DNA from: an uncultured Oxalobacteraceae bacterium | GTDB lineage: Bacteria; Pseudomonadota; Gammaproteobacteria; Burkholderiales; Burkholderiaceae | Direction of reading: 5' to 3' | Length of the DNA: 39,866 nucleotides | NCBI GenBank assembly: GCA_946480015.1 | Contig: CAMLIL010000051.1 | Coordinates: 1 to 39,866, forward strand | Shown here: positions 1 to 7,997 of the stretch, in pieces | Layout of the letters: each line of letters begins with the position of its first letter | How positions within the stretch are numbered: the first letter of the stretch is position 1 | Program-made: the position numbers and the translations under genes | Notes under the pieces: generated by a model | The model's input: the letters and a program-made list of their open reading frames with translations, nothing else | Databases searched by the model: none | Told to the model about the DNA's origin: nothing

Positions 1-1021
1 CGCGCACCACTTCGTTGAGGGTTTCGTTGGTCGAGGTCGAGTTCAGGCACAGCAGGCGCTTCACGTCGGCGCCGCTTTCGCTCAGCATGGCGACCTGTTC
101 GGCCACGTTGTGGTCGCGCTGCGACACGCCGACGGTGTCGATCAGGACGGTGTGCTTGTTGCGCAGTTCTTTCAGGGCGATGCGCAGGTCGGCTTCGTCT
201 TTGACGGAGTGCACCATCACGCCCAGGATCTTGCCGTAGATGCGCAGCTGTTCGTGGCCGCCGATACGATAGGCGTCGGTGGTGATCAGGGCCAGCTTTT
301 CCGGGCCGTGGCGCATCACGCAGCGCGCGGCCAGCTTGGCGGTGCTGGTGGTCTTGCCCACGCCGGTGGGGCCGACCAGGGCGAACACGCCCCCCTTTTC
401 CAGGATCTCGTCTTCGTTGCTGATGGTGGTGAGGTTGCGCGACAGTACAGTCTTAATCCAGCGCAGGCTGTCTTCGGCACTCTTGCCGGCCGGGAGTTTT
501 TCGATCAGGTAGCGCGACAGGCTGGCCGAGAAGCCGGCGGCCAGCATATCGCGCAGCACGGCGGTTTTCTGCGGTTCGCGCTGCTGCGTGGCGCTCCAGG
601 AAATTTCGGCCAGCTGGGTTTCCATCAGGCCACGCATGGCGCGCAGCTCGCTCATCATGCCGTTCATTTCGGCGGCGGCGCTGTCCTTGGCGTGGGCGAT
701 CGCGGTTTGCATCATCGACTGCATTTGCGTGGTCATCTGCAGTTGCATGGCTGACATGTCGAACGCTTCCGGCTGCGGCGCCGCGACGCGCCGGTTGGCG
801 TAGGACTCGGGCGGCATCGACAGATGCGGACGCGGCTGGGCCATGTCGGTTTCGTGGGCGGGCGACGCCATCGACGCCACATCGTCATTGGCCAGTGCGA
901 GGATTTCGACCACGCCATCGACCGGGCGATTGGACAGGATGACGGCATCGGGGCCGAGCGCATCGCGCACTTTGCGCAAGGCTTCGCGGGACGTCGCAGC
1001 TGTAAATTTTTTCACGTTCAT
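1..1021 (-). CDS. flhF: FlhF, flagellar SRP-type GTPase (3' end cut by window)
   Basis: FlhF is an SRP-family GTPase that acts at the cell pole to place and number flagella, usually with the ATPase FleN/FlhG. Reading the minus strand from ATG at 1019-1021 gives MNVKKFTAATSREALRKV, the usual FlhF opening, then a variable Gln/Met-rich linker, and from about residue 215 the G domain with P-loop GPTGVGKTTSTAKLAAR, followed by TTDAYRIGGHEQLRIYG and VLIDTVGVSQRD. About 340 codons are visible and the last part of the G domain lies outside the window. GGAG at 1028-1031 supports the start. It follows flhA in the same direction, but the two are separated by an opposite-strand gene, so flhF may have its own promoter. 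Identity is secure from the motifs. Confidence 0.95.
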   Translation of the reverse strand, partial: MNVKKFTAATSREALRKVRDALGPDAVILSNRPVDGVVEILALANDDVASMASPAHETDMAQPRPHLSMPPESYANRRVAAPQPEAFDMSAMQLQMTTQMQSMMQTAIAHAKDSAAAEMNGMMSELRAMRGLMETQLAEISWSATQQREPQKTAVLRDMLAAGFSASLSRYLIEKLPAGKSAEDSLRWIKTVLSRNLTTISNEDEILEKGGVFALVGPTGVGKTTSTAKLAARCVMRHGPEKLALITTDAYRIGGHEQLRIYGKILGVMVHSVKDEADLRIALKELRNKHTVLIDTVGVSQRDHNVAEQVAMLSESGADVKRLLCLNSTSTNETLNEVVR

Positions 1022-1340
1022 CGCCAACTCCTGGGGTACTGCGGGCGCGCTCTCCACATGAGGCACTTGCCCATCTCACAGGAACCATTATTGACGATGC
1101 TGGAGGGAAACCATCGGGGGAGAAGGCGGGGAAAAGGGGGCTATTTCGGCCGGGGCTCCTCACCCGTACGATTGAGCCAGATGAAACCGGATCGCGTGCG
1201 CTAGCCCATTCTTGAAGGCTTCGCGTACGCCGCGCAGTGCTTTCACGGGTTTGAGATAATGCCTACAGTTTTCCCAATAAGGGGCCTGAATATTGTCATC
1301 TACTCACGCGACCAAGCCTGTTCAGCATGGGAGAGGATTC
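1022..1340. other. Intergenic region between flhF and the DUF2442 gene
   Basis: This 319-base divergent region must carry the promoters of flhF (minus) and of the DUF2442 gene (plus). On the minus strand there is a weak flagellar sigma-28-like pair, GATGGTTT (1108-1115) and GTCAATAA (1088-1095) with 12 bases between; this is only a partial match to TAAAGTTT-N11-GCCGATAA. A minus-strand open stretch of about 48 codons (1160-1303) has no ATG and is not called. I see no other structure. Confidence 0.4.
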
Positions 1341-1652
1341 ATGGACGTTACTGAAAGCGAATACGAAATTGCAACACAGCGTGGCAAGTTGCTGCGCCAG
1401 ACGATCCCGTCAGCCACCTCAGCCCGCTATGACAGCACGACTGGGCGACTGATCGTCGGACTGTCAAGCGGCGTGGAACTCAGCATACCGTTGAGCCTGA
1501 TTCGGGCACTCGACACCGCCCTCCCATCCGCGCTAGCGGAAATCGAGCTCAATGCGGGCGGCTATGGCATCCGCTTCCCCCGTATCGATGAGGACATCTA
1601 TGTCCCCGCATTGCTCGTCGACTTTTGCGGCGCTCCCAAAGAAGTGGCTTGA
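1341..1652 (+). CDS. DUF2442 domain protein
   Basis: A 103-residue protein whose C-terminal half, with GYGIRFPRIDEDIYVPALL near the end, fits the DUF2442 family. These are small proteins of unknown function, sometimes found beside DUF4160 in putative toxin-antitoxin-like pairs. No DUF4160 partner is visible here. The ATG at 1341 is preferred because GAGAGG lies a few bases upstream; a TTG at 1293 in the same frame would add 16 residues without a ribosome site. The gene is on the plus strand between flhA and flhF, which are both on the minus strand, and its stop lies 3 bases from the flhA stop, so it is convergent with flhA and divergent from flhF. It looks like an insertion into an otherwise standard flhB-flhA-flhF order. 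Confidence 0.75.
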   Translation: MDVTESEYEIATQRGKLLRQTIPSATSARYDSTTGRLIVGLSSGVELSIPLSLIRALDTALPSALAEIELNAGGYGIRFPRIDEDIYVPALLVDFCGAPKEVA

Positions 1653-1655
1653 ACC

Positions 1656-3752
1656 TCAACCGGCACCGACCAGGCTGGTCACCCGGATCGTCTTGGTCTC
1701 TGGAATTTCATTGTGCGAGAGCACCTTCAACTGCGGCAGGGCGCGGCGCAGGAAGCGCGACAGCAAGGCCCGCAGCGGACCTGGCACCAGCAGCACCGGC
1801 GTCAAGCCCATCTGTTCCTGCTGCGCCGCCGCCGCGCCGGCCTGCTGGGCGATGGTGTCGGCCAGGCCGGGTTCGATGCCGGCGCCGTCGCCGCCCTGCC
1901 CCATGGCTTGCAGCAGCAGGCGTTCCAGGCGATTGTCCAGTGTCATGACCGACAACTCGTTTGTGCCGGGGAACAGTTGCTGCACGATGGCGCGGCCCAG
2001 CGCCACCCGTACCAGGGCGGTCAGCTCGTTCGGGTCCTGGATCTGGCCCGAGTATTCCGACAGGGTTTCGATCACGGTGCGCATATCGCGGATGTGCACG
2101 CCTTCGATCAGCAGATTCTGCAAGACCTTTTGCAAGGTCGACAACGAGACCACTTTCGGCACCAGGTCTTCGACCAGTTTCGGCGCTTCCTTGGTCAGGT
2201 GATCGAGCAAGGCTTGCACTTCGGCACGGCCCAGCAGTTCGGAGGCATGCGTGGTGATCAAATGATTCAGGTGCGTGGCCACGACGGTGCCGGCGTCGAC
2301 CACGGTGTAGCCCATGCTTTGCGCTTCGTCGCGCAGGCCGGCGTCGATCCACACGGCGGGCAGGCCGAAGGCGGGATCGGTGGTCACCAGGCCTGGCAGG
2401 TTGCCGCTGGCCATGCCCGGATTGATCGCCAAGAACTGGCCGTTGAGCGCTTCGCCGGTGCCCACTTCCACGCCCTTGAGGGTGATACGGTAGGCCGAGG
2501 GCTTCAACTCCAGGTTGTCGCGGATGTGCACCGGCGGCGCCAGGAATCCGACTTCCTGGGCGAATTTCTTGCGGATGCCCTTGATGCGCTTGAGCAGCTC
2601 GCCCCCCTGGGTCTTGTCGACCAGCGGAATCAGGCGGTAGCCGACTTCCAGCCCGAGCGTGTCGACCGGCATGATGTCCTGCCAGCTGGCTTCTTCCTGT
2701 TCGGGCGCGGCTGCCGGCGAGGCCGCCGCCGCTGCCGTGTCGGCCTGTTTGGCCACGGCCACCTTGGCGCCTTTCTTGATCGCGTGGGCGGAACCGCCCA
2801 GTACGCCTGCCAGCAGCAGGAACACCAGGTTCGGCATGCCGGGAATCAAGCCCATGCCGCCGATGATGGCGGCGGTGATGTACAGCACTTCGGGTTTGGC
2901 GAACAGTTGGCGCACCAGCTGGGTACCAATGTCCTGCTCGCTTGCCACGCGCGAGACCACGATACCGGCCGCGACCGAAATGATCAGCGAAGGAATCTGC
3001 GCCACCAGGCCGTCACCGATGGCCAGCAGGGTGTAGGTCTTGGCAGCGTCGCCGAAGGCCAGGTCGTGCTGGATCACGCCGACCAGCAGGCCGCCGATGA
3101 CGTTGATGACGGTGACCATGATGCCGGCCACGGCGTCGCCGCGCACGTACTTGGAGGCACCGTCCATGGCGCCGTAGAACTCGGCTTCCTGGGCCACTTC
3201 GGTACGGCGGCGGCGCGCTTCGTCTTCGCCGATCAGGCCGGCGTTGAGGTCGGCGTCGATGGCCATCTGCTTGCCCGGCATGGCGTCCAGGGCGAAGCGG
3301 GCGCCCACTTCGGCGATCCGGCCCGCACCCTTGGTGACGACGGTGAAGTTAATAATGGTCAGGATGATAAACACGACGATACCGACCGTGTAGTTGCCGC
3401 CGATCAGGAAGTGGCCGAACGCTTCGATCACCTTGCCGGCCGCGGCGCCGCCGGTGTGGCCCTGGGTCAGCACCACGCGGGTGGAGGCGACGTTGAGCGA
3501 CAGGCGCAGCATGGTCGACACCAGCAGGATGGTCGGAAAGGCCATGAAGTCGAGCGGCTTGACCGTGTACAGGCTGGTCAGCAGCACGATCACCGACAAG
3601 GCGATGTTGAACGAGAAGAACAGGTCGAGGACGAAGGCCGGCAACGGCAGGATCATCATCGACAACAGCAGAATGATGATGATCGGCGCGGCCAGGGCGT
3701 TGCCGCCGCCTTTCATGCCCATCATCCAGGCTGGCAGTTTCATCGAGTTCAT
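1656..3752 (-). CDS. flhA: FlhA, flagellar type III export gate protein
   Basis: FlhA forms the nonameric inner-membrane ring of the flagellar export apparatus and binds chaperone-substrate complexes with its cytoplasmic domain. The 698-residue product has the family length. The N-terminal half is strongly hydrophobic with several membrane segments, and the FHIPEP-family signature RIAEVGARFALDAMPGKQM is followed by DADLNAGLIGEDEARRRR. The soluble domain begins after an Ala/Pro/Gln-rich linker near residue 340. The start ATG overlaps the flhB stop by four bases (ATGA at 3749-3752), and GGAG lies about ten bases upstream, so translation of the two genes is probably coupled. It ends 3 bases from the convergent DUF2442 gene. 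Confidence 0.98.
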   Translation of the reverse strand: MNSMKLPAWMMGMKGGGNALAAPIIIILLLSMMILPLPAFVLDLFFSFNIALSVIVLLTSLYTVKPLDFMAFPTILLVSTMLRLSLNVASTRVVLTQGHTGGAAAGKVIEAFGHFLIGGNYTVGIVVFIILTIINFTVVTKGAGRIAEVGARFALDAMPGKQMAIDADLNAGLIGEDEARRRRTEVAQEAEFYGAMDGASKYVRGDAVAGIMVTVINVIGGLLVGVIQHDLAFGDAAKTYTLLAIGDGLVAQIPSLIISVAAGIVVSRVASEQDIGTQLVRQLFAKPEVLYITAAIIGGMGLIPGMPNLVFLLLAGVLGGSAHAIKKGAKVAVAKQADTAAAAASPAAAPEQEEASWQDIMPVDTLGLEVGYRLIPLVDKTQGGELLKRIKGIRKKFAQEVGFLAPPVHIRDNLELKPSAYRITLKGVEVGTGEALNGQFLAINPGMASGNLPGLVTTDPAFGLPAVWIDAGLRDEAQSMGYTVVDAGTVVATHLNHLITTHASELLGRAEVQALLDHLTKEAPKLVEDLVPKVVSLSTLQKVLQNLLIEGVHIRDMRTVIETLSEYSGQIQDPNELTALVRVALGRAIVQQLFPGTNELSVMTLDNRLERLLLQAMGQGGDGAGIEPGLADTIAQQAGAAAAQQEQMGLTPVLLVPGPLRALLSRFLRRALPQLKVLSHNEIPETKTIRVTSLVGAG

Positions 3753-4933
3753 GGCGTTGCTCCACTATTGTTGTCAGGCGATTTCTTCACTTGCGATGCC
3801 GGGTTGTGCGGGTCCAGCTCGGGCGGCACGGCCAGCTTGCCAGGGCGGTCCGGATACTTGCCGGCACCCTTCTTGTAGGCGCGCAGCTGGAACACATACG
3901 CCAGCACTTCGGCCACGGCCGAGTAAAGGGCTTCCGGAATCTCGTCGCCGATCTCGGTGTGCTTGTGCAGCGCACGGGCCAGGGCCGGCGCTTCCAGCAG
4001 GGCCACCTTGTGCTCCTTGGCCAGTTCGCGGATCTTGGCGGCGACCTCGTCGCTACCCTTGGCGACCACGCGCGGCGCGCCGCGCTGGCCATCGGCGTAC
4101 TTCAGCGCCACGGCGTAGTGGGTCGGGTTGGTCACCACCACGTCGGCGGTGGGCACGTCGGCCATCATGCGGCGCCTTGCCATCTCGCGCTGCATCTGGC
4201 GGATCTTGCCCTTGATCTGAGGATTGCCGTCCGATTCTTTCGATTCCTGAATCATTTCCTGACGGGTCATCTTGAGCTTGTTGGCGTAGTGCCACATCTG
4301 GTAGGGACCGTCGATGGCGGCGACCACGCCCAGGCCGCCGACAATGAACAGGAAAGCCTTGGCGATCAGGTCGATCATGTGGACGCTGCCGTTGTGCAGC
4401 GGTTCGACGGCCAGGCTCAGCACGGCGTCTTTCTGGCTCAGCACGACCAGCCAGGCCACGCTGCCGACCAGAATGGTCTTGGCGACCGCCTTGAGCAGTT
4501 CAACCAGCGCGTTGGTGGAAAACATATTGCCCAAGCCCTTGATGGGGTTGAGCTTCATGAAGTTGGGGGTGAATGCCTTGGCGCTGAACAGCCAGCCGCC
4601 GATCAGCAGCGGCGAAGCCAGCGCCACGAGCATGATGGCCACGGCCAGCGGCAGGCAGGCCAGCATGACCTGGGCGATATCGGAACCGACCCGCAGGATC
4701 ATGGCGCTGGGGTCGTAAATTTGCTCGCGCGACATGGCCAGGCCGGACACCATGGTCGCGTTGAGCTGGCGCACCAGGCCGGAACCGGTGAACCACAGGC
4801 CGCAGCCGGCCGTCATCAATACCGTGAACGTTGCCAGTTCGCGCGATCGGGGCACGTCGCCTTCTTCACGAGCCTGCTCCAATCGCTTGGCTGACGCCGG
4901 TTCTGTCTTTTCTGCGTCGCTGTCTTCTGCCAT
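3749..4933 (-). CDS. flhB: FlhB, flagellar export substrate-specificity switch
   Basis: FlhB is the export-gate component that cleaves itself at an NPTH motif and so switches export from rod/hook to filament substrates. The 394-residue product has four hydrophobic segments (roughly 34-56, 88-112, 148-165, 188-206) and the autocleavage motif NPTH at 269-272 in VVVTNPTHYAVALKY. The family N-terminus MAEDSDAEKTEPASAKRL is present. The C-terminal tail runs beyond the minimal family length and is rich in Lys, Pro and Asn. AGGAG lies eight bases before the ATG. A perfect flagellar sigma-28 -10 octamer GCCGATAA (minus strand, 5014-5021) lies about 80 bases upstream, but no convincing -35 accompanies it. 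It is the first gene of the visible flhB-flhA set. Confidence 0.98.
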   Translation of the reverse strand: MAEDSDAEKTEPASAKRLEQAREEGDVPRSRELATFTVLMTAGCGLWFTGSGLVRQLNATMVSGLAMSREQIYDPSAMILRVGSDIAQVMLACLPLAVAIMLVALASPLLIGGWLFSAKAFTPNFMKLNPIKGLGNMFSTNALVELLKAVAKTILVGSVAWLVVLSQKDAVLSLAVEPLHNGSVHMIDLIAKAFLFIVGGLGVVAAIDGPYQMWHYANKLKMTRQEMIQESKESDGNPQIKGKIRQMQREMARRRMMADVPTADVVVTNPTHYAVALKYADGQRGAPRVVAKGSDEVAAKIRELAKEHKVALLEAPALARALHKHTEIGDEIPEALYSAVAEVLAYVFQLRAYKKGAGKYPDRPGKLAVPPELDPHNPASQVKKSPDNNSGATP

Positions 4934-4997
4934 CGCCCACTCCTATGAACAGATGACATTATTCGCGATGTTGCCTCAGGGCTATCTTCAGAACAAA

Positions 4998-5044
4998 GCG
5001 GGAAAGGCCCGCCTTATCGGCCGACGCTGGCAGGCGCCGCCTGC
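4998..5044. repeat. Two short inverted repeats upstream of flhB
   Basis: GCGGG (4998-5002) and CCCGC (5008-5012) form a five-base-pair hairpin followed on the minus strand by three T residues. At 5030-5044, GCAGGCG-C-CGCCTGC is a near-continuous palindrome. The first could weakly terminate the minus-strand rsuA/FAH transcript; the second could be an operator. Both roles are inference. Confidence 0.35.
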
Positions 5045-5096
5045 ACAGCGGTTCTGCAATAATCCTTCCATTATTGTGTTTTTTGAATCGAACAGC

Positions 5097-5567
5097 GTGT
5101 TTTCCGAGCATCCCACCAAGGACGACAGTCCGGCCGAGGACGGCCGCCTGGCCGATCTGCTGAGCGAACTGCGCGTGATGCTGGCCGGCGCGCAGATGCT
5201 GACGGCGTTTTTGATCCTGCTGCCGTTTAACGGCGGCTTTGCGCAGATCGTCGAAGTTGAAAAATATGTGTTTCTGGCCACATTTTTCCTGGCCGTGAGC
5301 AGCATCGTGCTGTTGAGCGCGCCGGCGATCCAGCACCGCATCATGAATCCGCTGCCCGACCGGCCGGCCTTCAAGCGCATGGCGATCCGCCATCTGGTGG
5401 CCGGCGGCGCAACCATGGCGCTGGCCTTCATCCTCGCCACCAATCTGGTGATGGCGCAAGTGTTCGGCACCGTCGCCGGGGTGGTGGCGGCGCTGGTGAT
5501 TGCGGTACTGATCCTGTGCCTGTGGCTGCTGCTGCCCTACTCCCTCAAGGCGCGCAGCCGGCGCTAG
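5097..5567 (+). CDS. DUF6328 family membrane protein
   Basis: A small integral membrane protein of about 156 residues. After a charged head (EHPTKDDSPAEDGRLADLLSEL) come four hydrophobic segments: around MLAGAQMLTAFLILLPF, YVFLATFFLAVSSIVLL, MALAFILATNLVMA and a C-terminal VVAALVIAVLILCLWLLL. The LLSELRVMLAGAQMLTAFL stretch and the four-helix layout match the DUF6328 family, whose function is unknown. The start is uncertain: no ATG lies near the conserved head, so I use GTG at 5097, with GTG at 5076 as the alternative; neither has a clear ribosome site. It is convergent with the FAH-family gene and the two TAG stops overlap inside a CTAG at 5564-5567. Confidence 0.7.
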   Translation: MFSEHPTKDDSPAEDGRLADLLSELRVMLAGAQMLTAFLILLPFNGGFAQIVEVEKYVFLATFFLAVSSIVLLSAPAIQHRIMNPLPDRPAFKRMAIRHLVAGGATMALAFILATNLVMAQVFGTVAGVVAALVIAVLILCLWLLLPYSLKARSRR

Positions 5568-6562
5568 CGCAGTCTGGGCGCTTCGGCCTGCTGCACGCGC
5601 TGTTCGATGGCGCCGAAGATCGACTTGCCAGCACTGTCGAGCATCTCGATGCGGATGGTGTCGCCAAACAGCATGAACGGCGTGCTGGCGGCGCCATCGG
5701 CGATCATCTCCAGCGCGCGCTTTTCCGCGATGCATGAATAGCCCAGCTTGCTGTCCTTGTTGGACACGGTGCCCGAACCGACGATGGTGCCGGCGCGCGC
5801 ATTGCGGGTTTTGCACAGATGGGCGATCAATTGCGGGAAGTTGAACACCATATCGGTGCCCGCGTGCGGCTGGCCCACCAGCTTGCCGTTCCAGGTCGAG
5901 CGCAGCGGCAGGTGCACCTTGCCTCCCTTCCAGGCGTCGCCCAGTTCGTCCGGCGTGACGGCAACCGGCGCAAAGGCGGTGGCCGGTTTGGATTGCAGGA
6001 AACCGAAGCCCTTGGCCAGTTCGGGCGGAATCAGGTTGCGCAGCGAAACATCGTTGGCCAGGGTGATCAGCCGGATGGCCAGCTGGGCCTGGTCCGCAGT
6101 CACGCCCATCGGCACGTCGCCCGTGATGACCGCCACCTCCGACTCGAAATCGATGCCCCAGGCTTCGTGCGCCAGCACGATGTCGTCGCGCGGGCCGAGC
6201 AGTTCGTCGCTGCCGCCCTGGTACATCAGGGGATCTTCCCAGAACGATGCCGGCATCTCGGCGCCGCGCGCCTTGCGCACCAGTTCCACGTGCGTGACGT
6301 AGGCCGAGCCGTCCACCCACTGGTAGGCGCGCGGCAGGGGCGCCATGCAGCGGCTTGGATCGAAGTCGAAGGCGCGCCGTGCGCGGCCCTGGTTGAGCGC
6401 GTCCGACAACGCGGCCAGCTGCGGGGAAATGAAGGCCCAGTCGTCCAGCGCCGCCTGCAGGGTCGGGGCGATGCCGTCGGCCAGGTGCGCGCTCTTCAGG
6501 TCGCGCGCCACCACGGCCAGCTGGCCGTCGCGGGTACCGTCTTTGAAGGTGGCGAGTTTCAT
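5564..6562 (-). CDS. Fumarylacetoacetate hydrolase family protein
   Basis: A 332-residue member of the FAH superfamily, metal-dependent enzymes that cleave or decarboxylate beta-diketo acids in aromatic catabolism. The family metal site is seen in GIDFESEVAVITGDVPMG (the E-x-E pair), followed by SLRNLIPPELAKGFGFLQSKP and GTIVGSGTVSNKDSKLGYSC, typical of the standalone betaproteobacterial FAH proteins. The true substrate cannot be read from the sequence; no homogentisate pathway genes are nearby. The start ATG is four bases after the rsuA stop, so the two are probably co-transcribed with rsuA first. Its stop overlaps that of the convergent DUF6328 gene. Confidence 0.9.
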   Translation of the reverse strand: MKLATFKDGTRDGQLAVVARDLKSAHLADGIAPTLQAALDDWAFISPQLAALSDALNQGRARRAFDFDPSRCMAPLPRAYQWVDGSAYVTHVELVRKARGAEMPASFWEDPLMYQGGSDELLGPRDDIVLAHEAWGIDFESEVAVITGDVPMGVTADQAQLAIRLITLANDVSLRNLIPPELAKGFGFLQSKPATAFAPVAVTPDELGDAWKGGKVHLPLRSTWNGKLVGQPHAGTDMVFNFPQLIAHLCKTRNARAGTIVGSGTVSNKDSKLGYSCIAEKRALEMIADGAASTPFMLFGDTIRIEMLDSAGKSIFGAIEQRVQQAEAPRLR

Positions 6563-6566
6563 CTTG

Positions 6567-7283
6567 TCATCCAGGGACCAGCAGATCGAGCTGGGCCTGC
6601 TCGAGATAGCACCATTCGCCTTCGGCCAGGCCCAGCGATTCCAGGGTCAGGCCGCCGATGGCCGAGCGGTGCAGCGCGCTGCAATGGTTGCCGGCGGCGG
6701 CCAGCATGCGTTTGACCTGGTGGTATTTGCCCTGTTCCAGGACGATTTCCAGCTGGTGCTCACCGCGCTGGATGCAGGTCAGTGCGGCCAACGGGGCGGG
6801 TTCGTCATGCAATTTGACGCCTGCGAGCAGTTGCGCCACCAGTTCGGGCGTGACCGGCTCGTGCGTGGTGGCCTGGTAGATTTTCGGCACGTGGCGCTTG
6901 GGCGAGGATTGCGCGTGGATGAAAGGGCCGTCGTCCGACAGCAGCAGCATGCCGGTGGTGTCATGGTCGAGCCGGCCGACCGGTTGCACTTCGCGCCAGG
7001 TAAATTGCTCGGGAAGCAAGGTCAGCACGCTGGGATGGTGGCTGGGCTTGCGCGAACATTCGATATTGACCGGCTTGTTCAGTGCAATATAAACATGTTC
7101 CCGGTAGACCCAGGCTTCGTCGAACACCGTCAGCACCAGATTGCCGGTGTCGAAGGTGCTGCGGTAGTTGGTCTGGATGGCGCCGTTGACGGCCACGTCA
7201 CCATCTTCTATGAGTGCGCGGCAATACTTGCGGGTGCCGAAGCCTTGCGATTGGAGGATGCGGTCGAGGGATAAAGTGCTCAT
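6567..7283 (-). CDS. rsuA: RsuA-type 16S rRNA pseudouridine synthase
   Basis: This enzyme isomerises a uridine of small-subunit rRNA (U516 in E. coli). An N-terminal S4 RNA-binding domain (SLDRILQSQGFGTRKYCRAL) is followed by the RsuA/RluB/E/F catalytic domain with VGRLDHDTTGMLLLSDDG, where the Asp in RLDHDT is the nucleophile, then KIYQATTHEP and YHQVKRMLAAAGNH. I choose the ATG at 7283, giving 238 residues, close to the family length. An in-frame ATG at 7382 would add a 33-residue Arg-rich leader and would put the start within ten bases of an FNR-type box; neither start has a strong ribosome site. The closely spaced FAH gene follows. Confidence 0.9.
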   Translation of the reverse strand: MSTLSLDRILQSQGFGTRKYCRALIEDGDVAVNGAIQTNYRSTFDTGNLVLTVFDEAWVYREHVYIALNKPVNIECSRKPSHHPSVLTLLPEQFTWREVQPVGRLDHDTTGMLLLSDDGPFIHAQSSPKRHVPKIYQATTHEPVTPELVAQLLAGVKLHDEPAPLAALTCIQRGEHQLEIVLEQGKYHQVKRMLAAAGNHCSALHRSAIGGLTLESLGLAEGEWCYLEQAQLDLLVPG

Positions 7284-7341
7284 GGGCGTGACTGTACCAG
7301 ATGGGCGCCGGACGCTGGTAGCCGGGTTTTGATAACGTTTT

Positions 7342-7355
7342 CGGCGCCGGCGCCG
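7342..7355. repeat. 14-base perfect GC palindrome before rsuA
   Basis: CGGCGCCGGCGCCG is a perfect palindrome in the rsuA upstream region and is flanked by T/A runs on each side. It could form a small hairpin in either transcript or act as a protein site. No function is established. Confidence 0.4.
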
Positions 7356-7391
7356 TTTTCCGGGGATTTTGAGTGTACTCATTGCCGAACT

Positions 7392-7432
7392 TTGATTAAT
7401 ATCAAAATTCGCAGGGGTCGGCTAGTTACACT
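7392..7432 (+). promoter_or_regulatory. FNR/Anr-type class II promoter
   Basis: A perfect FNR-family box TTGAT-taat-ATCAA lies at 7392-7405 (centre 7398.5). A -10-like hexamer TACACT follows at 7427-7432, which puts the predicted start near 7440, 41.5 bases from the box centre. That is the classical spacing of an FNR-activated class II promoter, where the box replaces the -35. It faces the unknown gene at 7522, leaving a leader of about 80 bases. On the minus strand the spacing to any -10 for rsuA is poor. The box is seen directly; the activation is inference. Confidence 0.75.
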
Positions 7433-7521
7433 GAGACATCGTTAGGAATCCGCTGAGTCTCAACCGCGATTTTCCTTACTGCCGCGAGGATTAATAACCA
7501 GCAACACCGATGAGGACGAAG

Positions 7522-7860
7522 ATGCAAGCGACGCCCCCTACTGAGCCGGACTTCTGGACAAACGACCCTGACGATTTCCCTGCGGGCATGGACGATGCCC
7601 TGGCCGAGTCGGCGCTGCACAACACCCAGCTGGCGATCGCCCGCTGGACCGGCGGCATCCACCGTCCGCGCATGCTGCAAGTGGGTTCACTGCACGTGTC
7701 GCCGCAGGCGCGCTGGTACGCCAGGACCTGCGACGGCCTGCAGCAATGGGTGGAAGGCGGTGGCTTTTCCCAGCATGACGACGCCGCACAGCCCAAGCGC
7801 CGCAACGACCAGCCGCGCATCGACATCGAGATCGACAGTACCGGCGCCTGCGTCGACTAA
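7522..7860 (+). CDS. Small acidic protein of unknown function, probably FNR-controlled
   Basis: A 112-residue soluble protein that I do not recognise. It begins MQATPPTEPDFWTNDPDDF, is rich in Asp, Gln and Trp, and has no signal peptide, membrane segment or known motif; one Cys (CDGLQQW) lies mid-protein and another near the C-terminus. I chose the ATG at 7522 because GAGGAC lies just upstream; an ATG four codons earlier (7510) lacks a ribosome site. The interest is its promoter: a perfect FNR box with class II spacing, suggesting expression at low oxygen. A nested inverted repeat begins directly after its stop codon. Codon use looks like that of its neighbours, so it is probably a real gene. 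Confidence 0.65.
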   Translation: MQATPPTEPDFWTNDPDDFPAGMDDALAESALHNTQLAIARWTGGIHRPRMLQVGSLHVSPQARWYARTCDGLQQWVEGGGFSQHDDAAQPKRRNDQPRIDIEIDSTGACVD

Positions 7861-7926
7861 GAGGCTGGTCCGGAATGGCCATGGTGTCATGGCCGCGCCT
7901 GCCCCTGCCCATTCTGGACCAGCCTC
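7861..7926. repeat. Nested inverted repeat after the 7522 gene
   Basis: The 18-base arms 7861-7878 and 7909-7926 (GAGGCTGGTCC...GGACCAGCCTC) pair with one mismatch, and inside or adjoining them GGCCATG (7877-7883) and CATGGCC (7888-7894) pair perfectly over a GTGT loop. The structure starts at the first base after the stop codon. There is no T run, so it is not a standard intrinsic terminator; it may stabilise the mRNA 3' end or be a dispersed palindromic element. Confidence 0.6.
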
Positions 7927-7963
7927 CCTGCCTGCGGAGGCCGGTATTTCCGATGGCGTAGCA

Positions 7964-7997
7964 CCAAAACGGAAAACGACGGCGTTGCACCGTCGTT
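7964..7997 (-). terminator. Intrinsic terminator of the small RNA (and sppA)
   Basis: On the minus strand AACGACGG (7990-7997) pairs perfectly with CCGTCGTT (7975-7982) over a TGCAACG loop and is followed by TTCCGTTTT. It could end both the small RNA and read-through from sppA. Confidence 0.7.

Noticed and set aside
1160..1303. Minus-strand open stretch of about 48 codons that reads like protein (APYWENCRHYLKPVKAL)
   Set aside because: No ATG and no ribosome site; a short remnant cannot be told from chance here.
1713..3878. Long plus-strand frame opposite flhA
   Set aside because: His/Gln/Asp-rich product with no family features, fully antisense to flhA.
5014..5021. Perfect sigma-28 -10 octamer upstream of flhB
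   Set aside because: No matching -35 at the proper distance; one octamer alone is not enough to call a promoter.
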